Part shown: one piece after another, positions 1 through 7,391 of the stretch
Numbering within the stretch: position 1 is the first letter of the stretch
Layout: every line of letters starts with the position of its first letter
NCBI GenBank assembly: GCA_024402435.1
Contig: JAKSTU010000014.1
Coordinates: forward strand, 1-51,961
DNA: 51,961 nucleotides
Source: Treponemataceae bacterium
Lineage (GTDB): Bacteria; Spirochaetota; Spirochaetia; Treponematales; Treponemataceae
Reading direction: 5' to 3'
Position numbers and translations under genes: made by a program
Notes under the pieces: generated by a model
What the model was told of the DNA's origin: nothing
Seen by the model: the letters and a program-made list of their open reading frames with translations, nothing else
Database searches by the model: none

Positions 1-311
1 CTTCTGACAACGCTGCTGTTGCTAAATTCCAGGCTGCAAAAATCATGTACGCTCCCGGTAAAGCTTCTAACGCCGGTGGTGTTGCAACATCTGGTCTCGA
101 AATGTCTCAGAACTCAGAGCGCCTTTCTTGGTCAGCAGCTGAAGTTGATGCTAAACTGGACGGAATCATGTGCAACATCCATGACAACTGTCTCAACACA
201 GCAAAACGTTTCGGCCTTATCGAAGGTGAATACGTTAACTACCAGGCTGGTGCAAACATTGCAGGTTTCGTAAAAGTAGCCGAAGCAATGATGGCTCAGG
301 GATTGGTTTAA
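1..311 (+). CDS. gdhA: NADP-type glutamate dehydrogenase, C-terminal fragment
   Basis: Open from the left edge (frame begins at base 3) to TAA at 309-311; only the last ~102 residues are present. The enzyme interconverts glutamate and 2-oxoglutarate plus ammonia in the cytoplasm. The fragment contains family blocks of hexameric bacterial GDH: the glycine-rich PGKASNAGGVATSGLEMSQN segment, LSWSAAEVDAKLDGIM, and the C-terminal motif YQAGANIAGFVKVAEAMMAQG. These blocks are typical of the NADP-dependent hexameric class, so family assignment is secure; cofactor preference is inferred from the family because the Rossmann domain lies outside the window. It is convergent with the membrane-protein gene ending at 494 and is followed by several stem-loops and a bidirectional terminator. 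Confidence 0.95.
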   Translation, partial: SDNAAVAKFQAAKIMYAPGKASNAGGVATSGLEMSQNSERLSWSAAEVDAKLDGIMCNIHDNCLNTAKRFGLIEGEYVNYQAGANIAGFVKVAEAMMAQGLV

Positions 312-324
312 TTTATAACCAGTG

Positions 325-420
325 TGTCGGCAGGACGCCGACATCAAAGCCAAGTTTGCGGAGCAATTGATTTGCGCAGCAAACTTGAAAAGATAGTTTT
401 GCAGGACGCAAAACTATCTT
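325..420 (+). other. Three consecutive stem-loops in the gdhA 3' region
   Basis: Three perfect inverted repeats follow the gdhA stop. (1) TGTCGGC 325-331 with GCCGACA 337-343, loop AGGAC. (2) CAAGTTTGC 351-359 with GCAAACTTG 379-387; the 19-nt loop opens with GGA and holds an inner GCAA/TTGC pairing. (3) A 13-bp stem, 390-402 with 408-420, again with loop AGGAC closed by GC pairs. A terminator follows at 436-480. None of the three is followed by a T-run, so they are not simple terminators. GGA presented in a hairpin loop is the known recognition feature of CsrA/RsmA; the link is inference. A palindromic-repeat family is the alternative. Confidence 0.7.
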
Positions 421-435
421 GTGGCAGCAAATGCG

Positions 436-480
436 AAAAAAAAAGCAGTTTTGCAAACACATGCAGAACTGCTTTTTTTT
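436..480 (+). terminator. Bidirectional rho-independent terminator
   Basis: The stem 445-455 (GCAGTTTTGCA) pairs with 462-472 (TGCAGAACTGC, one G-T wobble) around loop AACACA. It is flanked by A9 on the left and T8 on the right, so it can stop transcription from gdhA (+) and from the convergent membrane-protein operon (-). Confidence 0.9.
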
Positions 481-493
481 GTTCGGAGCAAAC

Positions 494-934
494 TTAGTTT
501 CTGTTCTCCAAAATCTTCTTCGAAACAAAGAAAGTGATTACCACCGCATAAAGTCCGCAGATTCCGAAAAGATTCAGAATCTTGGTATCCGTAAGCAGAC
601 CGGTAAGGGATTCAGCCAGAAAAACCAGACATGAAGCAAAATATGCTACAGATCCCGCTTTTGCATTAATTCCCTTGCTTCGTTCATCCTTTGCCGCAAT
701 TTCCTCTCTGTGCCGCTCTTCCGGAGACTTGCGCATATTGATCAGCGCAAAAACAGACGCAACGGCAAGAAGACCGCATCCTGCACCGGACAAAAATCCG
801 GCCAGTCTCTGCAGAACATTTATCTCGCCCTCGGGAGTATCCGGGACAAAAGTATGCATCAAAAGCCCTGCCATAACCATGCTGAATGCAATCAGCCACA
901 CCATTGAAATTTTCTTTTTTGATTTTCCACACAT
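494..934 (-). CDS. Small four-helix membrane protein paired with Xre repressor
   Basis: 146 residues with four predicted membrane helices (roughly residues 12-29, 44-65, 93-114, 118-138). Between helices 2 and 3 lies a charged cytoplasmic segment, SPEERHREEIAAKDERSKGI, which resembles the KDER-containing segment of DUF2178-type membrane proteins often encoded next to small Xre regulators. Function is unknown. The ATG lies 3 nt after the stop of the Xre gene (938), so the two are one operon and probably one functional unit. It ends convergently with gdhA, sharing the terminator at 436-480. Family naming is tentative; membrane topology and operon position are well supported. Confidence 0.8.
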   Translation of the reverse strand: MCGKSKKKISMVWLIAFSMVMAGLLMHTFVPDTPEGEINVLQRLAGFLSGAGCGLLAVASVFALINMRKSPEERHREEIAAKDERSKGINAKAGSVAYFASCLVFLAESLTGLLTDTKILNLFGICGLYAVVITFFVSKKILENRN

Positions 935-937
935 AAT

Positions 938-1147
938 TCATTCTCCATCAGTTTCCGGGTCATACAGAAAGATTTCTTCTATGTTCTTGCCAAAAAAACG
1001 TGCAATCTTGAAGGCAAGGACGATAGACGGATTGTATTTCCCTTTTTCAAGCGATATTACAGTCTGCCGCGATACTTCAAGAATATCTGCCAGCGCCTGC
1101 TGATTCAGACCCTTTTCTTTTCGAAGCAGTTCCAATGTATTGTTCAC
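938..1147 (-). CDS. Xre-family helix-turn-helix repressor (YozG-like)
   Basis: 69 residues beginning VNNTLELLRKEKGLNQQALA, a compact Xre/Cro HTH: helix 2-3 region NQQALADILEVSRQTVISLE, then KGKYNPSIVLAFKIARFFGK, ending IEEIFLYDPE. This is the short cytoplasmic repressor type normally found beside a small membrane protein, as here. The start is taken as GTG at 1147 because AAGGA (1154-1158 on this strand) sits 6 nt upstream; an upstream ATG at 1225 would add 26 residues with no homology and would lie within the leader. Two near-palindromic copies of AAGTTCGCTT flank its promoter, predicting autorepression. Real targets beyond its own operon are unknown. Confidence 0.88.
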   Translation of the reverse strand: MNNTLELLRKEKGLNQQALADILEVSRQTVISLEKGKYNPSIVLAFKIARFFGKNIEEIFLYDPETDGE

Positions 1148-1227
1148 AACAAATCCTTTTTTTTCGCATCTTCCGCGCGCAAGAAAGAGCGTTCTGCAAA
1201 CCCGAATCCTGCTGACGTCCTGCAAAA

Positions 1228-1291
1228 TGTCAAGTTCGCTTTACATGAATCAATATAATCTGCCGGAATAAAAATGTCAAGCGAACTTTAC
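1228..1291 (-). promoter_or_regulatory. Sigma70 promoter with two repressor operators
   Basis: On the minus strand TTGACA (1275-1280), a 17-nt spacer and TATATT (1252-1257) form a near-consensus promoter with a start expected near 1245. Two inverted copies of one sequence surround it: AAGTTCGCTT at 1232-1241 and AAGCGAACTT at 1279-1288, each extended by TGTC on one side and TTAC on the other. One covers the -35 box, the other the start site, with centres 47 bp apart. This is the layout expected for autorepression by the Xre protein. Confidence 0.85.
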
Positions 1292-1353
1292 TTTTTTTCA
1301 CACAAAGTCTCTTATCAAGCTGAAAAAAAGATACTTTGCCATAAAAATCCCAC

Positions 1354-1382
1354 TTTTACCCCTTGCATAACTGTGCTATCAT
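1354..1382 (+). promoter_or_regulatory. nagA promoter, leaderless type
   Basis: TTTTAC (1354-1359), a 17-nt spacer and TATCAT (1377-1382) lie directly before nagA; the ATG at 1389 is 6 nt past the -10 box, where the transcript should begin. No Shine-Dalgarno is visible. The -35 box is weak. Confidence 0.6.
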
Positions 1383-1388
1383 AGAGCC

Positions 1389-2561
1389 ATGAGTTCATCC
1401 TTATGTCTGCATAACGGTACCCTGCTTACCGGGTTTTCCGTAATGGAAAACTGTGCCGTTCTGATTGAAAACGGCCGTATAGAAGATGTCTTCAGCGAAA
1501 AGCGTTTTGCAGAAAAACACTTTGACGCCGATGTCCGCATTATTGACGTGGGAGGCGCTTATGTTTCTCCCGGATTTATTGACACACACATTCACGGTTT
1601 CAAAGGCCGCGGTGTAGACGAATATTCAGAAGACGCAATTCTTGCAATGTCCGAAAACCTTGCACAGTATGGCGTTACCGCATTCAACCCCACTTTTTAT
1701 CCTTCAAGCGAAGAAAACATGAAAAAAGGCCTTAAGGCTGCCGCCAGTGCAATGAAACATGCAAAAGGCGCAAAAATCATGGGTGTTCATCTGGAAGGAC
1801 CGTTCATTTCTCCTGACAAACTGGGCGTTCAGCGTCCTGAAACAGTCCGTCCTGTTGATCTTGAACTGATGGACCGGCTGTGGAAAGCCTCTGAAGGACA
1901 CATTGTAAACATGACCGTTGCTCCGGAACTTAAGGGAATGCGTTATCTTGCGCTCAACTGTCTCAAAAAAGGCATTGTTCTCCAGGCCGGACACACCAAT
2001 GCGGAATACCGCAACATGGTAGAAGGCATGCAGGCGGGAATTCTGCATTCAACACATCTTTTCAATGCAATGAGTCAGCTGCATCACCGTAACCCGGGTG
2101 CAGTAGGCGCAATTCTGATTCATCCCGAAATGTCCTGCGAAATCGTTGCAGACGGAATTCACGTTCATCCTGATCTGATAAAGCTCCTTATGCGCGACAA
2201 AGCTCTGGACAAAATCGTTCTTGTTACCGACGCACTTACGCCCACTGAACAGACTTCCGGCACAATGCTTGCAAACGGCGAAGAAGTTGTGTTCAAAGAC
2301 GGCTGTTTCCACCGGGCCAGCGACGATGTTATTGCCGGTTCTGCCCTTACAATGATCAAAGGCGTACAGAATCTTGCAAGTTACGGTTTCTCATTGGGAG
2401 ACGCAGTAAAATGTGCAACAGCAAATCCTGCGGCAATCATGGGATTCCACAAACAGGGAATGATTATTCCCGGATACACTGCAGACATTACAGTTTTTGA
2501 CCGCCAGTTCAACGTGCTTATGTGCCTTGTTGACGGAGCCATCAAAAAGAATATCCTGTAA
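1389..2561 (+). CDS. nagA: N-acetylglucosamine-6-phosphate deacetylase
   Basis: 390 residues, full length for NagA. It removes acetate from GlcNAc-6-phosphate in the cytoplasm, the first committed step of amino-sugar and murein-derived GlcNAc catabolism. Amidohydrolase-fold motifs are in order: GFIDTHIHG (HxH; often the first metal-site motif), HLEGPF (metal-binding Glu), GHTNA and HLFNAM (metal or substrate His), DGIHVHPD, and VTDA with the catalytic Asp. It is followed after 53 nt by nagB, giving a GlcNAc-6-P to fructose-6-P pair. The ATG directly follows a -10 box without a Shine-Dalgarno, suggesting a leaderless message. No nag transporter or regulator is seen nearby. Confidence 0.96.
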   Translation: MSSSLCLHNGTLLTGFSVMENCAVLIENGRIEDVFSEKRFAEKHFDADVRIIDVGGAYVSPGFIDTHIHGFKGRGVDEYSEDAILAMSENLAQYGVTAFNPTFYPSSEENMKKGLKAAASAMKHAKGAKIMGVHLEGPFISPDKLGVQRPETVRPVDLELMDRLWKASEGHIVNMTVAPELKGMRYLALNCLKKGIVLQAGHTNAEYRNMVEGMQAGILHSTHLFNAMSQLHHRNPGAVGAILIHPEMSCEIVADGIHVHPDLIKLLMRDKALDKIVLVTDALTPTEQTSGTMLANGEEVVFKDGCFHRASDDVIAGSALTMIKGVQNLASYGFSLGDAVKCATANPAAIMGFHKQGMIIPGYTADITVFDRQFNVLMCLVDGAIKKNIL

Positions 2562-2614
2562 CATAAGGTTCCGCATGGGCGGAAAAACTACAGAACCATA
2601 TAAAGGAAAAGAAA

Positions 2615-3418
2615 ATGAGAGTCATTGTCAGACCTAGTTACGACGAATGTTCAAAATGGGCCGCAAATCATATTGCACGCCGCATCATCGAATTTGCACC
2701 TACAGCAGAAAAGCCCTTTGTTCTGGGACTTCCCACAGGCAGCACACCGCTGGGAACCTACAAGGCTCTTATTGAGCTGAACAAAGCCGGAAAAGTTTCC
2801 TTCCAGAACGTAATCACATTCAACATGGATGAATACGTCGGTCTGGACGAAAACCATCCTCAGAGCTACCACCGCTTCATGTGGGACAATTTCTTCTCTC
2901 ACATTGACATCAAAAAAGAAAACGTGCACATCCTCAACGGAATGGCAAAAGACCTTGCAAAAGAATGTGCAGATTACGAAGCTGCAATTGCAAAAGCAGG
3001 CGGAATCAAACTCTTTTTGGGCGGAGTCGGTGTTGACGGACACATTGCTTTCAACGAACCCGGTTCTTCACTTTCTTCAAAAACCCGCGTCAAGACACTG
3101 ACTTCCGACACAATCATCGTGAACTCACGCTTTTTTGACGGCGACATTTCCAAAGTGCCCACAACAGCACTTACAGTCGGTGTAGGCACAATCAATTCCA
3201 GCGAAGAAGTACTGATTCTTGCAACAGGACACAACAAAGCAATGGCTGTTAAACACGCTGTTGAAGAAGGAATCAGCCAGATGTGGACAATCAGCAGTCT
3301 TCAGATGCATCCAAAAGCAGTAATCATCTGTGACGATGCCGCAACTGACGAACTGCGTGTAGGAACACTCAAATACTTCAACGACATCGAAAAGAACAAC
3401 TTCAACAACGCAATCTGA
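2615..3418 (+). CDS. nagB: Glucosamine-6-phosphate deaminase
   Basis: 267 residues, the usual NagB length. It converts glucosamine-6-phosphate to fructose-6-phosphate and ammonia. Visible motifs are LPTGSTPLG (phosphate-binding loop near the N-terminus), FNMDEYVGL (general acid-base Asp), [17 protein letters not shown] (catalytic Asp, ring-opening His and partner Glu), and the VGVGTI segment. AAGGA precedes the ATG, as expected for an operon-internal gene translated from the nagA message. A strong terminator follows at 3448-3501, closing the two-gene operon. Confidence 0.97.
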   Translation: MRVIVRPSYDECSKWAANHIARRIIEFAPTAEKPFVLGLPTGSTPLGTYKALIELNKAGKVSFQNVITFNMDEYVGLDENHPQSYHRFMWDNFFSHIDIKKENVHILNGMAKDLAKECADYEAAIAKAGGIKLFLGGVGVDGHIAFNEPGSSLSSKTRVKTLTSDTIIVNSRFFDGDISKVPTTALTVGVGTINSSEEVLILATGHNKAMAVKHAVEEGISQMWTISSLQMHPKAVIICDDAATDELRVGTLKYFNDIEKNNFNNAI

Positions 3419-3447
3419 TTCATAAGAATCTGATAAGCCGGTTTGAC

Positions 3448-3501
3448 AGGCTGTCCCAAGCATTAGGAATCATTCAATGCTTTTAGGACAGCCTTTTTTT
3501 T
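3448..3501 (+). terminator. Rho-independent terminator of nagAB
   Basis: AGGCTGTCC (3448-3456) pairs with GGACAGCCT (3486-3494); an inner stem AAGCATT 3458-3464 pairs with AATGCTT 3476-3482. A T8 run begins at 3494. Confidence 0.95.
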
Positions 3502-3571
3502 CCATTTTTTTGCCCCGGCCGCGCATTCACTCCATGCCGCGCATTCAGTTCTGCACCCTGTTCAGCCCCTT

Positions 3572-3599
3572 TTGCACATAAGCCTGTTTGAGTTAGAAT
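3572..3599 (+). promoter_or_regulatory. Promoter of HAD gene, leaderless type
   Basis: TTGCAC (3572-3577), a 16-nt spacer and TAGAAT (3594-3599) precede the ATG at 3606 by exactly 6 nt, so transcription should begin at the start codon. There is no Shine-Dalgarno. Confidence 0.7.
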
Positions 3600-3605
3600 C
3601 ACTTC

Positions 3606-4319
3606 ATGTACGTTTTTTTTGACCTTGACCGGACGCTTATGGATTTTGAAATTGCCGAAGATACCGGCATAAAAAAAGTTTTTGACACTTACAGATCCCA
3701 GATTTTCATGGATTTTCAGGAATTCCGTGCCACATGGAAAAAATGGGCACAGATTTTCTTTGACCAGTATTCCGAAGGTAAACTGACTTTTGACCAGCAG
3801 CGTCAGGCCCGTGTTGCCAAATCTTTTGAATTGAACAACAGCATTCTTGACGCTGACCAAGTAAGGGAGCGTTTCAATCTTTACTGGGATGCCTACGAAG
3901 AAGCTTATGATCTTTTTGCAGATTCCATGCCGCTGTTGAACCGCCTTAAGGATGCAGGAATTCCTCTGGGCCTGATTACCAACGGCGATTCTGCAAACCA
4001 GCACAAAAAGCTTGCAAAGACAAAACTGGATCAGGTTTTTGACCCGATACTGATTTCTGCGGAAGTGGGCATTTCAAAACCGGAGCCGGGAATCTTTGAC
4101 AAAGCCAGAGAACTTTCCGGCAATCTTTCCCAATGTCAGCTCTGGTACATCGGCGACAGTCCCGTCCACGACATTGAACCTGCAAGAAAACTGGGCTGGA
4201 ACGTGATTTATCTGAACCGAACCCGCACTGCACCACAGCCGGAAGTTGTCCGGGAAAACAACGTCATTTATGCTGAAGTGCAGAATCTGGAACAGGCCGG
4301 AAACATCATACTGAACTGA
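3606..4319 (+). CDS. HAD-superfamily phosphatase, YjjG-like
   Basis: 237 residues. The four HAD motifs are present: motif I FFDLDRTLMD (nucleophile D6 and D8), motif II LITNGD, motif III Lys in GISKPEPGIF, motif IV YIGDSPVHDI. The large alpha-helical cap between motifs I and II and the overall length match the YjjG/HDHD4 group, whose characterised members dephosphorylate pyrimidine nucleoside monophosphates; the substrate here is inferred only from that resemblance. It stands alone between the nagAB terminator and a convergent dipeptidase gene. The ATG sits 6 nt after a -10 box, indicating a leaderless message. Confidence 0.88.
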   Translation: MYVFFDLDRTLMDFEIAEDTGIKKVFDTYRSQIFMDFQEFRATWKKWAQIFFDQYSEGKLTFDQQRQARVAKSFELNNSILDADQVRERFNLYWDAYEEAYDLFADSMPLLNRLKDAGIPLGLITNGDSANQHKKLAKTKLDQVFDPILISAEVGISKPEPGIFDKARELSGNLSQCQLWYIGDSPVHDIEPARKLGWNVIYLNRTRTAPQPEVVRENNVIYAEVQNLEQAGNIILN

Positions 4320-4370
4320 TCAGTCCCCAGGGCTCTTTCAGTTAAAAGCCGCAGCTCAGTTGTCAGTATT

Positions 4371-5849
4371 TCAGTTGTCAGCCCGGTGGAATCTTGTAGT
4401 CATGTGTTCGCTGGCTCCTTCAAGAACGTTTTTCAGCGCTGCAAGGGACTCTTCCCTTGCCATCTCGGCAATTTTTTCGTTTGCTTCGGCTGTAAGCGAA
4501 TAATCCCCGCTGGATTCCATTTTTTCGTCATACACATTTACCAGGTGATGTCCCTTTGCAGCGGTTCCTTCCTGATAGCGTTCTATAAGCTGAATGCACG
4601 GTCCGTAATGAGCATCCGCAATCGTAGCTATCAGACGGCTTGTCCAGTAAAGATTGTCAGTGGAAACATCAAGTTCCGTTCCGCTTAAGAAAGCCGGTAT
4701 TGAATCAGTGTTCGTATAGACCGGAACCAGTGTATTGAATGCATTTGCCCCGAAACAGACCCATTCCAGTGCAGCAATTTCTTCGGGCATGTAGGGACGG
4801 ATCTGCAGAACTGCCATGACGCCGGTATTGCATACGGCAATCGGCCTGTACATTCCCTTTTTGGGCGAATCCCCTTTTCCGAAAATGTTGTAAGGTGTCC
4901 CCTGATAATACGAAGACAGAATGTATTTGATTTCTTCCACTGTAATCTTGTGTTCCGGAACCAGCGACCAGGGAATGTCATTGCTTTCGGGCGTGTAGTC
5001 GGCATTGTATCCGTCCCACTTGTACGTGCGCGGATTGAAGTATCGTGCCATGAACCAGGCTCGGGGCGTGTTGTAAACATGATCAGCGTCTCTGCGGCTT
5101 CCGAATGCCAGTCTTGGGTTCATCTCGGCAAGAGAATACTTTTCCAGATGCATGTGATGTTTTGTCATCAGTTCCCGCAAACCTGTCGAACACATGTGGT
5201 TTTTCTGGTCGCCTTCCGCGTCATTAAAATCGAAATTATCGGTTCCGAACTGGTTCGGCATTATGACGTATCTGTCATCAGGCACACGTTTTGCAATCCA
5301 GTTGTGTCCGCCGATTGTTTCCATCCACCAGATTTCATCTTTGTCAGAAAAAGCTATTCCGTTGGGCTCATAGGTTCCGTATTTCTCAAGCAGGCTTCCC
5401 AAACGCTCTACGCCTTCTCTTGCAGTTTTTACATAAGGCAGAGTAATCGCAACAAAATCCTCTTCTCCGATGCCAAGCCCCTTGTTGCTGCGGCCGGTTT
5501 TATTGTCTGCATCATCGCCGGTATAAACGCCATAAGGATCAGCACCAAGAACCAGCGCATTGCTTGTAATTGTTTCAGTGGCTGTCATTGCAACGTTTGC
5601 CGAATTTATTCCGTTTGCCGCCCAGATTCCGTCCTTTGTATCAACATTCGGCGTTGCTGTGTATCTGAGAGGATTTTCCGGAAGAGGAATCTCCACATGA
5701 CCCAACACATTTTTATAAACCCGAGGCTGATCTTCAGGTTTTACGACAATCAGTTTTTTTACATCAAAGCGTCCGTCATCATTGCGGGCAATCATTGTAG
5801 AACCGTCATAACTGGCATTTTTTCCGACCAGAATTGTAGTACATGGCAT
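4371..5849 (-). CDS. C69-family dipeptidase (PepD-like)
   Basis: 492 residues. The N-terminus MPCTTILVGKNASYDGSTMI is the hallmark of peptidase family C69: Cys3 becomes the N-terminal nucleophile after removal of the first residues. Other family blocks include IARNDD, GLGIGEEDFVAITLPY, ARYFNPRTYKWDG, and SYYQGTPYN. The enzyme is expected to be a cytoplasmic Ntn-hydrolase cleaving dipeptides. A good Shine-Dalgarno (AAGGAAGG) lies about 10 nt before the ATG, unlike the leaderless neighbours. The last nine coding bases plus stop (TCAGTTGTCAG read on the plus strand) are repeated immediately downstream at 4356-4366, a small tandem duplication without visible consequence. Confidence 0.93.
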   Translation of the reverse strand: MPCTTILVGKNASYDGSTMIARNDDGRFDVKKLIVVKPEDQPRVYKNVLGHVEIPLPENPLRYTATPNVDTKDGIWAANGINSANVAMTATETITSNALVLGADPYGVYTGDDADNKTGRSNKGLGIGEEDFVAITLPYVKTAREGVERLGSLLEKYGTYEPNGIAFSDKDEIWWMETIGGHNWIAKRVPDDRYVIMPNQFGTDNFDFNDAEGDQKNHMCSTGLRELMTKHHMHLEKYSLAEMNPRLAFGSRRDADHVYNTPRAWFMARYFNPRTYKWDGYNADYTPESNDIPWSLVPEHKITVEEIKYILSSYYQGTPYNIFGKGDSPKKGMYRPIAVCNTGVMAVLQIRPYMPEEIAALEWVCFGANAFNTLVPVYTNTDSIPAFLSGTELDVSTDNLYWTSRLIATIADAHYGPCIQLIERYQEGTAAKGHHLVNVYDEKMESSGDYSLTAEANEKIAEMAREESLAALKNVLEGASEHMTTRFHRADN

Positions 5850-5939
5850 ATGCTGACACCTTCCTTAATCATTGTTTTATTACTTTTCAATCATTTTATC
5901 ACAAAATTTCCCATAAAATTGCTATATTTTACGTAATAC

Positions 5940-5970
5940 TTGTGGTTTTTGAGATTATTACCGATAATAT
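5940..5970 (+). promoter_or_regulatory. Promoter of 5976 operon, leaderless type
   Basis: TTGTGG (5940-5945), a 17-nt spacer and GATAAT (5963-5968, overlapping TAATAT 5965-5970) lie 5-7 nt before the ATG at 5976. The exact -10 register is uncertain. Confidence 0.55.
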
Positions 5971-5975
5971 CAGGT

Positions 5976-7391
5976 ATGACTAAAGACGATCCTTTTCTTC
6001 AGCAGTTAATTTCCGCTTTTGACAACAAAGCCCAGTGGTACGAAACCGAGATTATGGCAAAAATTCTTGATGAATACCGTTCTTTTCTGTCTGTTGTCCA
6101 AAACCTGGTTTCTCTTCTGCAAAAAAAAGGCTATATTCAGCCTGATCCATATAAACTTGAAACAAAAATCTCTGACATTTCGGTTCCTTCCGACGCACAC
6201 TTTCTGGACTCCGAGCGGGCTTCCGTTCTGGGTGCACGGCTTTCTGAATACGAAAGCATGCTTGACTTTGTCTGCAACATGTTCAAGTTTTCTCTTGCAA
6301 GCCTTACTGTTGACCGGATCAAAAAATTCCTGGCACTCAACAATTTCATCTCATGGACCGCACTTACACCCTCCTCACCGCGAAGCAATACACGCGCTCT
6401 TGCAGAAATTGTTTCTGACTTCAAGGCAAGCAATGATCCTTTGTCAGCAGGCGTTGCAAACGAAACTGTTTCCCAATGCGCAAAACGGACTTCCACAATC
6501 AATTCTTTGCTGAAGGATGTTACTGACTTTCAGAAAGAAGTGTTCAAAATGGATATCCGCAAAAAAGTTTATCCTATGGCTTCTTTTTCAATGGAAAGTG
6601 CATCTGCTGACATGAGCGATGCTTTTCAGCAGGTCAAACGCGGATTTTCTCAGGCTTTTGACCGCCGCACTTTCTATCCGGAACTTGCAGAAGAACTGGT
6701 AAAAGAAGATTTCGGCCCCTCAAGCGAAGTGCTTCACAAAGCGCTGATGGCCAAATTTGAAATTCAGAACATTTCAAAAGAAAAAAAGACTGTTTCCATC
6801 AATACAAAAGAACTCCTGATGGAAGCCGTCCGTTCTTTGTCAGCCATTTCGCCGCTTTTGGATACGATCATTTCAAAAGTGGAAGACAATCACGAACTTC
6901 TTGAAAGCGAGCACCAGTCTTTCTGGAACAAACTTCTCCGTGCTTTCCGTAAAGCTTTCAACATTGAAGAAAAACCTGTTGAATACAAGGTTACAATTAC
7001 AGAACCTCTTACACAGTCGCACCGGCAGGAAACAATCACTTATCAGAAATTCATAGAAGACATGACAAAGAAAAGCCGTCTTTACCAGTCCTTTTCCGTA
7101 AAAAAAGCGGGCGGCTACCAGAAACTTGAGGCGCAGGAAGAATCTGAAATTCAGGAATACCTTGCAAAACAGATTACGGAATGCAACAAAACACTGGTTC
7201 TGCTCAATGCACTTGATGATTTCTTCAAATCTGCACCAAAACCGGAAAACCGTCAGAAAGTCAAAGGCTTGAAAATGGAACTTACCGCTCTCAAGAATGC
7301 CATTGTAAAAACCAATCAGCGCAAGGCGGAATACACTTCTTACGTTGACGAAGCACAGCAGATGCAGCGGCTGGGTATAAAGAATGTCTGA
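5976..7391 (+). CDS. Unrecognised cytoplasmic helical protein
   Basis: 471 residues with start MTKDDPFLQQLISAF; an in-frame ATG at 5940 is rejected because the promoter -10 box overlaps that stretch. No signal peptide or membrane helix is seen. It is mostly alpha-helical and charged, with long helical stretches near the C-terminus (for example the segment NALDDFFKSAPKPENRQKVK and following) suggesting coiled coil, and I recognise no catalytic motif or family. Its stop codon overlaps the start of the next gene by 8 bp (7384-7391), so it is translationally coupled to a peptide-binding receptor; the two may act together, but nothing in the sequence shows how. Probably a spirochaete-restricted protein. 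Confidence 0.85.
   Translation: MTKDDPFLQQLISAFDNKAQWYETEIMAKILDEYRSFLSVVQNLVSLLQKKGYIQPDPYKLETKISDISVPSDAHFLDSERASVLGARLSEYESMLDFVCNMFKFSLASLTVDRIKKFLALNNFISWTALTPSSPRSNTRALAEIVSDFKASNDPLSAGVANETVSQCAKRTSTINSLLKDVTDFQKEVFKMDIRKKVYPMASFSMESASADMSDAFQQVKRGFSQAFDRRTFYPELAEELVKEDFGPSSEVLHKALMAKFEIQNISKEKKTVSINTKELLMEAVRSLSAISPLLDTIISKVEDNHELLESEHQSFWNKLLRAFRKAFNIEEKPVEYKVTITEPLTQSHRQETITYQKFIEDMTKKSRLYQSFSVKKAGGYQKLEAQEESEIQEYLAKQITECNKTLVLLNALDDFFKSAPKPENRQKVKGLKMELTALKNAIVKTNQRKAEYTSYVDEAQQMQRLGIKNV

Noticed and set aside
582..1103. 173-residue open frame on the plus strand
   Set aside because: It is antisense to the Xre and membrane-protein genes, which have clear motifs, a promoter and a ribosome site; no start signal or family for the plus frame.
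3483..4004. 173-residue open frame on the minus strand
   Set aside because: Antisense to the HAD gene with intact motifs, and it runs through the nagAB terminator.
4950..5936. 328-residue open frame on the plus strand
   Set aside because: Opposite to the C69 dipeptidase, Cys/His-rich noise without domain pattern or ribosome site.
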